Shown here: in pieces, positions 7,344 through 14,595 of the stretch | Numbering within the stretch: the first letter of the stretch is position 1 | Layout: every line of letters begins with the position of its first letter | Assembly (NCBI RefSeq): GCF_046483665.1 | Contig: NZ_JAWOCR010000020.1 | Coordinates: 1-25,927 of the forward strand | DNA: 25,927 nt | Source: Thiohalophilus sp046483665 | Lineage (GTDB): Bacteria > Pseudomonadota > Gammaproteobacteria > UBA6429 > Thiohalophilaceae | Reading direction: 5' to 3' | Position numbers and translations under genes: made by a program | Notes under the pieces: generated by a model | What the model was told of the DNA's origin: nothing | Seen by the model: the letters and a program-made list of their open reading frames with translations, nothing else | Databases searched by the model: none

Positions 7344-8207
7344 ATGAACCTTGATGCGTTTATTCTGGGCAACGAGCCGTTTATCCGGCTTGGCTTCTTT
7401 TTCGGTATCCTCGCGCTGATCGGTCTGTGGGAGATGGTCGCGCCGCGGCGCGCCCTGACTGCCTCTAAAGTCGTGCGCTGGGGCAGCAACCTTGGGATCG
7501 TGGTCCTCAATACCGTGGTCCTGCGGCTGTTGTTTCCGGCAGCCGCGGTCGGTATGGCCTTTTTTGCCGGTGAGCAGGGCTGGGGGATCTTTAACTATTA
7601 CACGGTGCCGTACTGGCTGGCAGTGATCGTGTCGGTCATCGTGCTCGATTTTGTGGTCTGGCTGCAGCATATTATGGTTCATGCCATACCGCTGTTCTGG
7701 CGCCTGCACCGGATGCATCACGCCGATCTCGATTTCGACGTGACCACCGGCGCCCGTTTTCATCCGCTGGAGATCCTCCTCTCCATGTTGATCAAGTTTT
7801 CCGCGATCATTGTACTGGGCCCGCCGATCGTGGCGGTCGTCATCTTCGAGGTGCTGCTCAACGCCACCGCCATGTTCAACCACGGTAATATTCGCCTGCC
7901 GCTGAAACTGGACCGGGTGTTGCGCTGGTTCGTGGTCACCCCCGACATGCACCGCGTGCACCATTCGGTGGAGGATGATGAGGCCAATAGCAACTTCGGC
8001 TTTAACCTGCCATGGTGGGATCGGCTGTTCGGTACCTACCGGGATCAGCCGCGCGGCGGTCACGACGGTATGACCATCGGCATTCGCAAGTACCGCGAGC
8101 CGCAACAGGTGAGCTGGCTCTATGGCATGTTGGTCCTGCCGTTCAAGGGCAAGATCAGCGATTACGCCATCAACCGTCGGCAGTGGGGTGACGGCAATGA
8201 ACAGTAA
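7344..8207 (+). CDS. Sterol desaturase / fatty acid hydroxylase family membrane protein
   Basis: About 287 residues with several hydrophobic segments (FIRLGFFFGILALIGLWEMV; NLGIVVLNTVVLRLLFPAAA; YWLAVIVSVIVLDFVVWLQH). It has the diiron histidine clusters of the family: HIMVH, HRMHH, HGN and MHRVHH, the last followed by NSNFGFNLPWWDRLFGTYRD. Family members use a non-heme diiron centre to hydroxylate or desaturate lipids or alkyl chains; the substrate here is unknown. I chose the ATG at 7344, which has GGAG nine bases upstream, over the ATG at 7329 that contains that GGAG. It is the first plus-strand gene after the divergent regulator, and its stop overlaps the start of the VTT-rhodanese gene by 11 bases, so the two are coupled. 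Confidence 0.9.
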   Translation: MNLDAFILGNEPFIRLGFFFGILALIGLWEMVAPRRALTASKVVRWGSNLGIVVLNTVVLRLLFPAAAVGMAFFAGEQGWGIFNYYTVPYWLAVIVSVIVLDFVVWLQHIMVHAIPLFWRLHRMHHADLDFDVTTGARFHPLEILLSMLIKFSAIIVLGPPIVAVVIFEVLLNATAMFNHGNIRLPLKLDRVLRWFVVTPDMHRVHHSVEDDEANSNFGFNLPWWDRLFGTYRDQPRGGHDGMTIGIRKYREPQQVSWLYGMLVLPFKGKISDYAINRRQWGDGNEQ

Positions 8208-9159
8208 ACTGCTTCGCTTCGGGTTGCTGACGGTCCTGATCGTCGCCATCGGCATTGCCATTAGCTACCGGGATCAGTTCGACGCCGAGGCGCTGGAGGT
8301 TTGGCTCGACGGGGCCGGCGCCGCCGGTCCGCTACTGTTCATATTGATCTATACCGTGGCCGCCGTACTGTTTCTGCCTGGCTCGGTTCTCACCCTGGCA
8401 GGCGGGGCGCTGTTCGGGCCGGTGCTGGGAACCCTGTTTAACCTGATCGGGGCGACCCTCGGAGCGACACTGGCGTTTTTGATCGCTCGCTATCTGGCCT
8501 CTGACTGGGTCGAGCGCAAGACCGGCGGACGCATGGCCCAACTGAAAACCGGCGTGGAAAAAGAAGGCTGGCGCTTTGTCGCTTTCGTGCGTCTGGTGCC
8601 GCTGTTCCCGTTCAACCTGCTCAACTATGCCCTGGGGCTGACCCGCATCAACCTGGCCCATTACATTCTGGCGACGTTCATCTGCATGTTCCCCGGCGCG
8701 CTTGCCTATACCTATCTCGGTTATGCCGGCCGCGAGGCAATTGCCGGCGGCGAGGGAATGATTCAAAAGATTCTGCTGGCGCTCGGCCTGCTGGTGCTGG
8801 TGGCCTTTTTACCTCGCTGGATCGGGCGCCTGCGTCGCGGCCCGTCGCAAACCGTGGAGCAACTCAAACAACGGCTGGACAGCGAAGAAGATGTGCTGGT
8901 ACTCGATGTGCGCAGTGAAGAGGAGTTTACCGGCGAGCAACAACATATCCCCGGCGCGCGCAACATTCCGCTGGATACGCTGCCGCAACGGCTGGATGAG
9001 CTGAACGACTATCTCGAGCGTCCCATCGTCATTGTCTGTCGCACCGACAAGCGTTCGGCCAAGGCCGCGCAACTGCTGGCCCGAAACGGGTTTGGCGATG
9101 TGCATGTAATTCAGGGCGGGATGACCGACTGGAACGACAAAGGCTATCCGGTGGAATGA
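8197..9159 (+). CDS. VTT (TVP38/TMEM64) membrane protein fused to a C-terminal rhodanese domain
   Basis: A 320-residue fusion. Residues 1-210 hold several membrane helices and the VTT/SNARE-associated signature FLPGSVLTLAGGALFGPVLG followed by FVRLVPLFPFNLLNYALGLT. Residues 218-320 are a rhodanese domain (VLVLDVRSEEEFTGEQQHIP; active loop CRTDKRSAKAAQLL with Cys281; GGMTDWNDKGYPVE), which should face the cytoplasm. The start at 8197 has GGGGTGA upstream and overlaps the preceding stop; longer upstream frames lack support. VTT proteins are often encoded near arsenosugar and mercuric-reductase-like genes, but their transport role is not settled. Tethering a sulfurtransferase to the membrane protein suggests sulfur relay at the membrane (inference). 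Confidence 0.9.
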   Translation: MNSKLLRFGLLTVLIVAIGIAISYRDQFDAEALEVWLDGAGAAGPLLFILIYTVAAVLFLPGSVLTLAGGALFGPVLGTLFNLIGATLGATLAFLIARYLASDWVERKTGGRMAQLKTGVEKEGWRFVAFVRLVPLFPFNLLNYALGLTRINLAHYILATFICMFPGALAYTYLGYAGREAIAGGEGMIQKILLALGLLVLVAFLPRWIGRLRRGPSQTVEQLKQRLDSEEDVLVLDVRSEEEFTGEQQHIPGARNIPLDTLPQRLDELNDYLERPIVIVCRTDKRSAKAAQLLARNGFGDVHVIQGGMTDWNDKGYPVE

Positions 9160-9205
9160 ACCGGTAATAGCCCATTAAATTTTGATTACAACACGCGAGA
9201 AGAAA

Positions 9206-9694
9206 ATGAATATGAATAGCTCAAGATCTTTCCTGGCAAGTGGACTGTTTATCATTCTGCTGCTGAGTGGGCTAATTGGCAGCAGCAGAACCGCTGTCTC
9301 GGCAGAGTCGGATCCCGTGGCCACAGCGATTGAAGAGTATATGGCGTTTACGACCTATAGCAGCAGCCTGATCTGGCCGGAGCAGATCCCGGAAAAGGAG
9401 TGGAAAAACGTCATGGTTATCGATGCACGCGATGCAACACAATACGCCGAGGATCACATTCCCGGGGCCGTCAATATCGAATGGCGCGAGATCGTCGCAC
9501 GCCGTGGAGAGTTACCTTCCGACAGAATGGTGCTGATCTACTGTAATTCCGGCTCCCTCTCGGCCCAGTCTGTTTTTGCCCTGCGGCTGCTGGGTATGGA
9601 GAACGTCAAGGTGTTGCAGGACGGTTTCGAGGGCTGGAAGGCCAAGGGCGGTTTTGACGCGCATCAGCAGGCCACGCAAGCGGCCGGACACTGA
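9206..9694 (+). CDS. Exported single-domain rhodanese
   Basis: About 162 residues. An N-terminal hydrophobic stretch (FLASGLFIILLLSGLIG) and a probable AVSA cleavage site mark a signal peptide, so the protein acts outside the cytoplasmic membrane. The rhodanese domain has VMVIDARDATQYAEDHIPGA, the active loop IYCNSGSLSAQS with Cys113, and the end motif LQDGFEGWKAKGG. The ATG at 9206 is used; a second ATG lies six bases later, and a TTG further upstream has no support. It would carry persulfide sulfur between donors and acceptors in the periplasm. It lies 46 bases after the VTT-rhodanese gene and makes the third rhodanese domain within 3.2 kb. Confidence 0.88.
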   Translation: MNMNSSRSFLASGLFIILLLSGLIGSSRTAVSAESDPVATAIEEYMAFTTYSSSLIWPEQIPEKEWKNVMVIDARDATQYAEDHIPGAVNIEWREIVARRGELPSDRMVLIYCNSGSLSAQSVFALRLLGMENVKVLQDGFEGWKAKGGFDAHQQATQAAGH

Positions 9695-9726
9695 ATAAAT
9701 AAAAGTTCCGAATGCCAGTCCTGAAA

Positions 9727-9797
9727 GATTGCTTCGTCACGTTGTTCCTCGCAATGACCCCGCTATTTTCGGTCATTGCGAGCGAAGCGAAGCAATC
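9727..9797. repeat. 71-bp palindromic element (copy 1)
   Basis: GATTGCTTCG at one end pairs with CGAAGCAATC at the other, and an inner stem pairs TCGCAATGACC with GGTCATTGCGA. Near-identical copies occur at 21987-22057 and 22255-22325. It lies between the exported rhodanese and the cysteine desulfurase genes and could form an RNA hairpin there. Confidence 0.9.
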
Positions 9798-9862
9798 TTT
9801 TGAACCAGCCGATCATCTGGTATTCGGAACACTTAATTTAATATATAACGTAGTCTGCTGAT

Positions 9863-11005
9863 ATGACCCGGCCTGTTTATCTCGATTACAACGCCACCAC
9901 GCCGGTCGACGCGGAGGTCCAGGCGATCATCAGCCGGGTATTGCGCGACACGTTTGGTAATCCATCCTCCTCACATGTTTATGGTCAACAGGCCAAAGCC
10001 GTAGTCGATCAGGGACGTCAGCAGGTGGCCGATCTGATTGCAGCTCAACCTGACGAAATGGTCTTTACCGCCAGTGCCTCCGAGGCCAACAACCTGGCAT
10101 TGCTCGGTGCGACTCGCGCCCATCCACAACAGGGGCGACATATTATTACCTCTGCGGTGGAACATCCTTCGGTGAGCCGGCCGTTACAGTCTCTGGTAAC
10201 GGCGGGCTGGGAGGTGACCGTGGTTCCTGTCGATGAGTCCGGCCTGGTCGATCCCGATAGCATCCGCCAGGCAATTCGCCCGGATACGGTGCTGGTGTCG
10301 ATCATGCACGCCAACAACGAGGTCGGCACCATCCAGCCCATCGAGGCGATTGGCGCTATCACCCGCGAGCGATCGGTGCTGTTGCATGTGGACGCGGCCC
10401 AGTCGGCGGGCAAGATTCCGGTGAACGTGCATCTTCTGGGGGCGGATCTGCTGACCCTGGCCGGGCACAAATTCTATGCCCCCAAGGGAATCGGTGCCCT
10501 ATATATAAAGGAGGGGACCCCCCTGGCGCCGTTTCTGTTCGGTGCCGCCCAGGAGCAGGGCCGGCGCACCGGGACCGAGAATGTGGCGTATATCGCCGGC
10601 CTGGGCCGGGCCGCGCAACAGGCCCGGGCGCAACTCGACACGAGCGCCGCGGCCTTGCGCGAGAAACGGGACCGGTTGCACGGGCTGTTACTGGAGGCGA
10701 ATCCCGATCTGCAACTGAACGGTCATCCCGAGGCGCGCCTGCCCAACACCCTCAACGTCTCCTTTGCCAATATCTCCGGCAAGGCACTGCTGGAACAGGT
10801 AAACGATACTATTGCAGCCTCAACCGGCTCGGCCTGCCACGCCGACAATGATACAGTCAGCGGGGTACTCGGCGCGATGGGCCTGGATCGCAGGCGGGCC
10901 AGCGCGGCCGTGCGTCTTTCGGTAGGGACACCCACAACCAACGACGACATCGACCGGGCCGCGACGGCCCTGATCCGAGCCTGGCAAACCCTGGCGGCAA
11001 AATAA
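9863..11005 (+). CDS. Cysteine desulfurase (NifS/IscS-type, PLP-dependent)
   Basis: 380 residues, full length for a class V aminotransferase fold. It removes sulfur from cysteine to give alanine and an enzyme persulfide. Visible features are LDYNATTPVD at the N-terminus, SASEANN, His101 in EHPSV, Asp177 in HVDAAQ, the PLP lysine Lys203 in GHKFYAPKG, RTGTEN, and the catalytic Cys325 in ASTGSACHADND. No iscR, iscU or suf gene is nearby, so it is probably not the housekeeping Fe-S enzyme. Beside three rhodanese domains it is a natural persulfide donor (inference). A gap of 168 bases with a palindromic repeat separates it from the exported rhodanese gene. No strong ribosome-binding site is visible, and an AT-rich stretch precedes the ATG. 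The FAD-protein gene follows after 10 bases. Confidence 0.93.
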   Translation: MTRPVYLDYNATTPVDAEVQAIISRVLRDTFGNPSSSHVYGQQAKAVVDQGRQQVADLIAAQPDEMVFTASASEANNLALLGATRAHPQQGRHIITSAVEHPSVSRPLQSLVTAGWEVTVVPVDESGLVDPDSIRQAIRPDTVLVSIMHANNEVGTIQPIEAIGAITRERSVLLHVDAAQSAGKIPVNVHLLGADLLTLAGHKFYAPKGIGALYIKEGTPLAPFLFGAAQEQGRRTGTENVAYIAGLGRAAQQARAQLDTSAAALREKRDRLHGLLLEANPDLQLNGHPEARLPNTLNVSFANISGKALLEQVNDTIAASTGSACHADNDTVSGVLGAMGLDRRRASAAVRLSVGTPTTNDDIDRAATALIRAWQTLAAK

Positions 11006-11015
11006 GAGTGGCTCT

Positions 11016-12431
11016 ATGACACAACGGGATTTAATCATTATCGGCGGCGGTGTCGGGGGTCTGGTGACCGCCAGCGTGGCAGCCCAGCTCGGGCTGAAAG
11101 TCACGCTGATCGAAAAACAGCCCACTCTGGGCGGCGATTGTCTGCATCACGGTTGCGTGCCGAGTAAGTCGTTGATCAAGGCCGCCAGAGTCGCGCAGCT
11201 GATGCGCCGGGCCGGGGAATTTGGCCTGCCATCCGAGTCATTCACGGTCGATCTCGGCAAAGTGAATCAACAGATCAATTCAATCGTGGATCATATTCAA
11301 CACCACGATGATCCCGAACGCTTTCGCGCCTACGGTTGTGAAGTATTGCTGGGCGAACCCGCCCGCTTTCTTACACCCCATACCGTGCAGGTGGGTGAAC
11401 AGGTGATCGAAGGGCGACGGTTTGTGATTGCCAGCGGCTCCCGTCCGTTTATTCCCGACATACCCGGCATCAATCCTGATGATCTGCTCACCAACGAAAG
11501 CCTGTTCGATTTGCAACAACTGCCCGCGACACTGGCGGTCCTCGGCGGCGGGCCGATCGGCCTGGAGCTCGGTCAGGCGATGAGTCGACTGGGTAGCCAG
11601 GTGACGTTACTGCAACGGGGGGCGCAATTATTACCGAGTGAAGACCCGGAACTGGTTGCATTACTGCAGGAACAGTTCATCAACGAAGGGATGCAAGTCC
11701 ATACCAACAGCGATATCGAGCGAATCGAACAACACGACGGTCAGTATGAGATCGTTGATCGCAATCATGGCCGTCTTCGGGTCGACAGGATTCTCGTCGC
11801 CACGGGCCGCCGACCGAATATCGAAGGGCTTGATCTGGACAGTGCCGGCATTGAAACAACGTCACGCGGCATTGTCGTGGATCGACGTCTGCGCACCACG
11901 CAAAAACATATCTATGCCTGCGGCGATGTCGCCGGCCCCTATGCCTTCACCCATCAGGCCGAGTACCAGGCCGGACTTATCATCAGCAATGCCGTGTTTC
12001 GTTTTCCCAAAAAAACCGACTATCGCATCGTGCCGTGGGTCACCTACACCGATCCGGAGCTGGCCCAGGTGGGGCTCACCGAACAGCAGGCGCAAGAGCA
12101 GGGCATCAAACACACTGTTCTGCGCTTTGATTTCAAGGATGTCGATCGGGCGTTAACGGAACGGGAGACCACCGGGCGGGTCAAACTGGTCACCCGCAAG
12201 GGAAAAATTCTCGGCGCCAGTATCCTGGGACCGCAGGCCGGCGAGCTGATTCATGAACTGGTATTGGCCATGCAAAGCGGGACAAAAATCGGCGACATCT
12301 CCGCGGCGATTCACGCCTACCCGACACTGGCGCAAATCCATCGTCGTACAGTCAACACCGCCTATGCCGCGAAACTGTTCAGCCCGTTCACCCGGCGACT
12401 GGTGCGCTGGCTGCAACGCCTGCCCGGATAA
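11016..12431 (+). CDS. Mercuric-reductase/dihydrolipoyl-dehydrogenase-like FAD disulfide oxidoreductase
   Basis: 471 residues. An FAD Rossmann motif (IIIGGGVGGL, from residue 7) is followed by the redox disulfide motif GGDCLHHGCVPSKSLI with Cys42 and Cys47, a NAD(P)-binding motif LAVLGGGPIGLELGQ, an ATGRRPN segment, the second FAD motif IYACGDVAGPYAFTHQAEYQ, and a C-terminal dimerisation domain. The active-site segment that reads HAHPTLSE in lipoamide dehydrogenase is HAYPTLAQ here (433-440), so both the catalytic His and its Glu partner are replaced. No C-terminal Cys pair of MerA is present. It is therefore neither a standard lipoamide dehydrogenase nor a standard mercuric reductase. Proteins of this kind are often encoded beside VTT and arsenosugar genes. 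The substrate is unknown; a thiol, persulfide or arsenical disulfide is possible. Confidence 0.9.
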   Translation: MTQRDLIIIGGGVGGLVTASVAAQLGLKVTLIEKQPTLGGDCLHHGCVPSKSLIKAARVAQLMRRAGEFGLPSESFTVDLGKVNQQINSIVDHIQHHDDPERFRAYGCEVLLGEPARFLTPHTVQVGEQVIEGRRFVIASGSRPFIPDIPGINPDDLLTNESLFDLQQLPATLAVLGGGPIGLELGQAMSRLGSQVTLLQRGAQLLPSEDPELVALLQEQFINEGMQVHTNSDIERIEQHDGQYEIVDRNHGRLRVDRILVATGRRPNIEGLDLDSAGIETTSRGIVVDRRLRTTQKHIYACGDVAGPYAFTHQAEYQAGLIISNAVFRFPKKTDYRIVPWVTYTDPELAQVGLTEQQAQEQGIKHTVLRFDFKDVDRALTERETTGRVKLVTRKGKILGASILGPQAGELIHELVLAMQSGTKIGDISAAIHAYPTLAQIHRRTVNTAYAAKLFSPFTRRLVRWLQRLPG

Positions 12432-12445
12432 CATTCGATTACCTG

Positions 12446-13099
12446 ATGGATATCACGCCCGAACAGTATGACCACTGGTATCACACACCCCGTGGCCAAT
12501 GGATCAGCCAGCAGGAGTTTGACCTGTTATTGAAACTGTTAAACCCGACAACCGGCGCCCGTTTACTGGATGTGGGGTGTGGCACAGGCCATTTCACGCG
12601 CCGCTTCCATGAGGCCGGCCTGGCTGTTACCGGCCTGGATCCCGATCCGGCCATGCTGGCGTATGCCCGCGAGCACTCAGAAGACATTGAATATATTGAA
12701 GGCACCGCCGAACAGTTGCCGTTTGACGATAAACAGTTCGACTATAGCAGTGCCATTACCAGTTTATGTTTTGTGGACAATCCCGTGACCGCCTTGCAGG
12801 AACTATGGCGCGTAAGCAAACACGGGGTAATACTCGGCTTGTTGAATCGCCACAGCCTGTTACATCGACAAAAGGCCGGGCGAGGCGCCTATGCCGGCGC
12901 CCGATGGGACAGCCGGGCGGATGTGATAAACTGGTTGAACCGGGCAGGTATTCGCGCTGTCCATTATCAAATGAAAAGCGCGATTGTTTTGCCCGACGGC
13001 GGGCTGTTCGCCCGGCTGGTGGAAAAGGGGTTACCTGGCTCTCTGCCCTGGGGCGGATTTCTGGCAATCGCACTTGATAAAACACCGGCCAACGCCTGA
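12446..13099 (+). CDS. Class I SAM-dependent methyltransferase (substrate unknown)
   Basis: 217 residues with the SAM-binding motif LLDVGCGTGHFTRRF (DVGCGTG at 42-48), the acidic motif II in VTGLDPDPAML, GTAEQLPFDDKQFDYSSAIT, and the post-motif ALQELWRVSKHGVILGLLNR. This resembles the UbiE/Methyltransf_11 group. It is shorter than ArsM and lacks the conserved Cys set that ArsM uses to bind arsenite. It lies 14 bases after the flavoprotein gene and 25 bases before arsS, so it belongs to the same transcript. Given the context it may methylate an arsenical or a thiol intermediate, but that is inference. The GC content matches its neighbours. Confidence 0.85.
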   Translation: MDITPEQYDHWYHTPRGQWISQQEFDLLLKLLNPTTGARLLDVGCGTGHFTRRFHEAGLAVTGLDPDPAMLAYAREHSEDIEYIEGTAEQLPFDDKQFDYSSAITSLCFVDNPVTALQELWRVSKHGVILGLLNRHSLLHRQKAGRGAYAGARWDSRADVINWLNRAGIRAVHYQMKSAIVLPDGGLFARLVEKGLPGSLPWGGFLAIALDKTPANA

Positions 13100-13124
13100 A
13101 GCGTATTGATTTAAAGGTATCACC

Positions 13125-14084
13125 ATGCACGCCACTTTACCCCTGCTACAAGAAACTGACTTTCCGGCGATTGGTCGCGACAGGCTCACTACCTTGCAAA
13201 TTAACCTTGGCTATCGCTGTAACCAGGCTTGCCTGCATTGTCATGTCAACGCCGGGCCGACGCGCAAGGAAGTCATGCAGCGCGAGACCGTGGACGACAT
13301 CGTAACGTTTCTGCGAACGAATCAATTACAAACCCTGGACATCACCGGCGGCGCGCCGGAACTCAATCCGCACTTTCGTTATCTGGTCGAGCAGGCAAGA
13401 GCGCTCGGTCTGCACGTCATCGATCGCTGCAACCTGACTATCCTGCAGGAAGACGGGCAGGATGATCTCGCGCAATTTCTGGCCGACCATCAGGTGGAGA
13501 TTGTGGCCTCCTTGCCCTGTTACCAGGAAGACAACGTCAACGGCCAGCGCGGCGACGGCGTTTACGCCCGCAGCATCGACGCGCTGCAGCAGTTCAATGT
13601 GCTGGGTTATGGCAAACCGGACAGCGGCCTGGTTTTGAATCTGGTCTACAACCCCACCGGCCCGTTCCTGCCGCCGCCCCAGGTGCAACTGGAAGCCGAT
13701 TACAAACGGGAACTGGCCAAACAGGATGTTGAGTTCTCTCACCTGTTCACCCTGACCAACCTGCCCATCCAGCGCTTCGGCAGTACCCTGATCTCCAAAG
13801 GCCAGTTCGAGGACTACATGCAACTGCTCAAAGGTGCGCACCAGGACGCCAACCTGCAAAACGTGATGTGCCGTACGCTCATCAGCATCGACTGGCAGGG
13901 TTACGCCTATGACTGCGACTTTAACCAGATGCTCGATATGCCGTTGCCCGGGGCGGGCAAGCCCCGGCCACATATCCGCGACCTCACCGCCGACGCCCTG
14001 GCCGGCCGACCCATCGCTATCGCCGATCACTGCTACGGCTGCACCGCCGGGCAGGGGAGTAGTTGTGGGGGGGCTTTGAAATGA
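13125..14084 (+). CDS. arsS: Arsenosugar biosynthesis radical SAM protein ArsS
   Basis: 319 residues. The radical SAM cluster motif CNQACLHC is at Cys32/36/39 within TTLQINLGYRCNQACLHCHV, followed by VNAGPTRKEVM and the SAM-binding segment TLDITGGAPELNPHFRYLVE. The C-terminal half has the family's Cys-rich tail: MCRTLISIDWQGYAYDCDFN and DHCYGCTAGQGSSCGG (Cys303, Cys306, Cys314), which probably hold further iron-sulfur clusters. ArsS is known to transfer a 5'-deoxyadenosyl group to dimethylated arsenic, giving the precursor of oxo-arsenosugars. The ATG at 13125 has AAAGG upstream. The gene ends a close-packed run from the cysteine desulfurase onward, and a repeat array of about 0.5 kb separates it from arsM. 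Confidence 0.95.
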   Translation: MHATLPLLQETDFPAIGRDRLTTLQINLGYRCNQACLHCHVNAGPTRKEVMQRETVDDIVTFLRTNQLQTLDITGGAPELNPHFRYLVEQARALGLHVIDRCNLTILQEDGQDDLAQFLADHQVEIVASLPCYQEDNVNGQRGDGVYARSIDALQQFNVLGYGKPDSGLVLNLVYNPTGPFLPPPQVQLEADYKRELAKQDVEFSHLFTLTNLPIQRFGSTLISKGQFEDYMQLLKGAHQDANLQNVMCRTLISIDWQGYAYDCDFNQMLDMPLPGAGKPRPHIRDLTADALAGRPIAIADHCYGCTAGQGSSCGGALK

Positions 14085-14134
14085 AAATGATTCACCGCAG
14101 AGACGCAGAGATCGCAGAAGAAAATGTTTGTTGT

Positions 14135-14506
14135 TGTGGGAGGGGCTTGTAGCCGCGACCTGTCCTCTCCGATAGGATTTGTCGCCGATGCGTCGCTTAC
14201 GGCATCCATGCCTTCCGCGACATTAGTACATCCATGTACGTCAATCGCCTCCTACAACAAGAAATTAACGCGGAGGCGTAGAGGAACGCAGAGACAAATG
14301 TATTGTTGTTGTGGGAGGTGCTTGTAGCCGCGACCCGTCCTCTCCGACAGGATTGGTCGCCGATGGAATCGCCTCCTACAACAAGAAATTAACGCGGAGG
14401 CGCAGAGGAACGCAGAGACAAATGTATTGTTGTTGTGGGAGGGGCTTGTAGCCGCGACCCGTCCTCTCCGACAGGATTGGTCGCCGATGGAATCGCCTCC
14501 TACAAC
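14135..14506 (+). repeat. Tandem array of three REPIN-like elements (124-bp period)
   Basis: Copies start at 14135, 14310 and 14434. Each has TGTGGGAGG, GCTTGTAGCCGCGACC, a spacer, GGTCGCCGATGGAATCGCC and TCCTACA. The linker between copies (ACAAGAAATTAACGCGGAGG and GCAGAGGAACGCAGAGACAA) is repeated too. The first copy is longer by about 51 bases because of an insert in its right hairpin. The outer ends can pair as TGTRGGAGG with CCTCCTACA. Confidence 0.9.
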
Positions 14507-14518
14507 AGTGACTAGCTG

Positions 14519-14567
14519 CTAGTAACTAGTAACTAGTAACTAGTAACTAGCAACTAGTCACTAGTGA
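14519..14567. repeat. Seven tandem 7-bp units (CTAGTAA) ahead of arsM
   Basis: Four perfect CTAGTAA units are followed by CTAGCAA, CTAGTCA and CTAGTGA. The last units form the perfect 14-bp palindrome AGTCACTAGTGACT (14556-14569). The array ends 28 bases before the arsM start codon. Confidence 0.95.
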
Positions 14568-14595
14568 CTGTTCCGAACCAAGCGAGGAAACATAG

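Larger units (their letters stand above)
14085..14595. other. Repeat-filled gap between arsS and arsM
   Basis: These 511 bases hold no convincing gene. They contain a CGCAGAGACGCAGAG-type stretch (about 14096-14120), three REPIN-like elements in tandem with a ~124-bp period (14135-14506), a seven-unit 7-bp tandem repeat (14519-14567), and the GAGG ribosome-binding site of arsM at about 14583. No clear promoter was found, so whether arsM is cotranscribed with arsS is open. Confidence 0.7.

Noticed and set aside
8122..8196. Longer N-terminus for the VTT-rhodanese protein
   Set aside because: The upstream part overlaps the desaturase gene by 75 more bases, has no ribosome-binding site, and the membrane domain starts after the ATG at 8197.
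7269..8261. 330-residue open frame antisense to the desaturase gene
   Set aside because: Its His-rich sequence mirrors the desaturase, and it covers the divergent promoter region.
14135..14506. Possible CRISPR array
   Set aside because: The period is 124 bp, linkers between copies are repeated rather than unique, and no cas gene is present.
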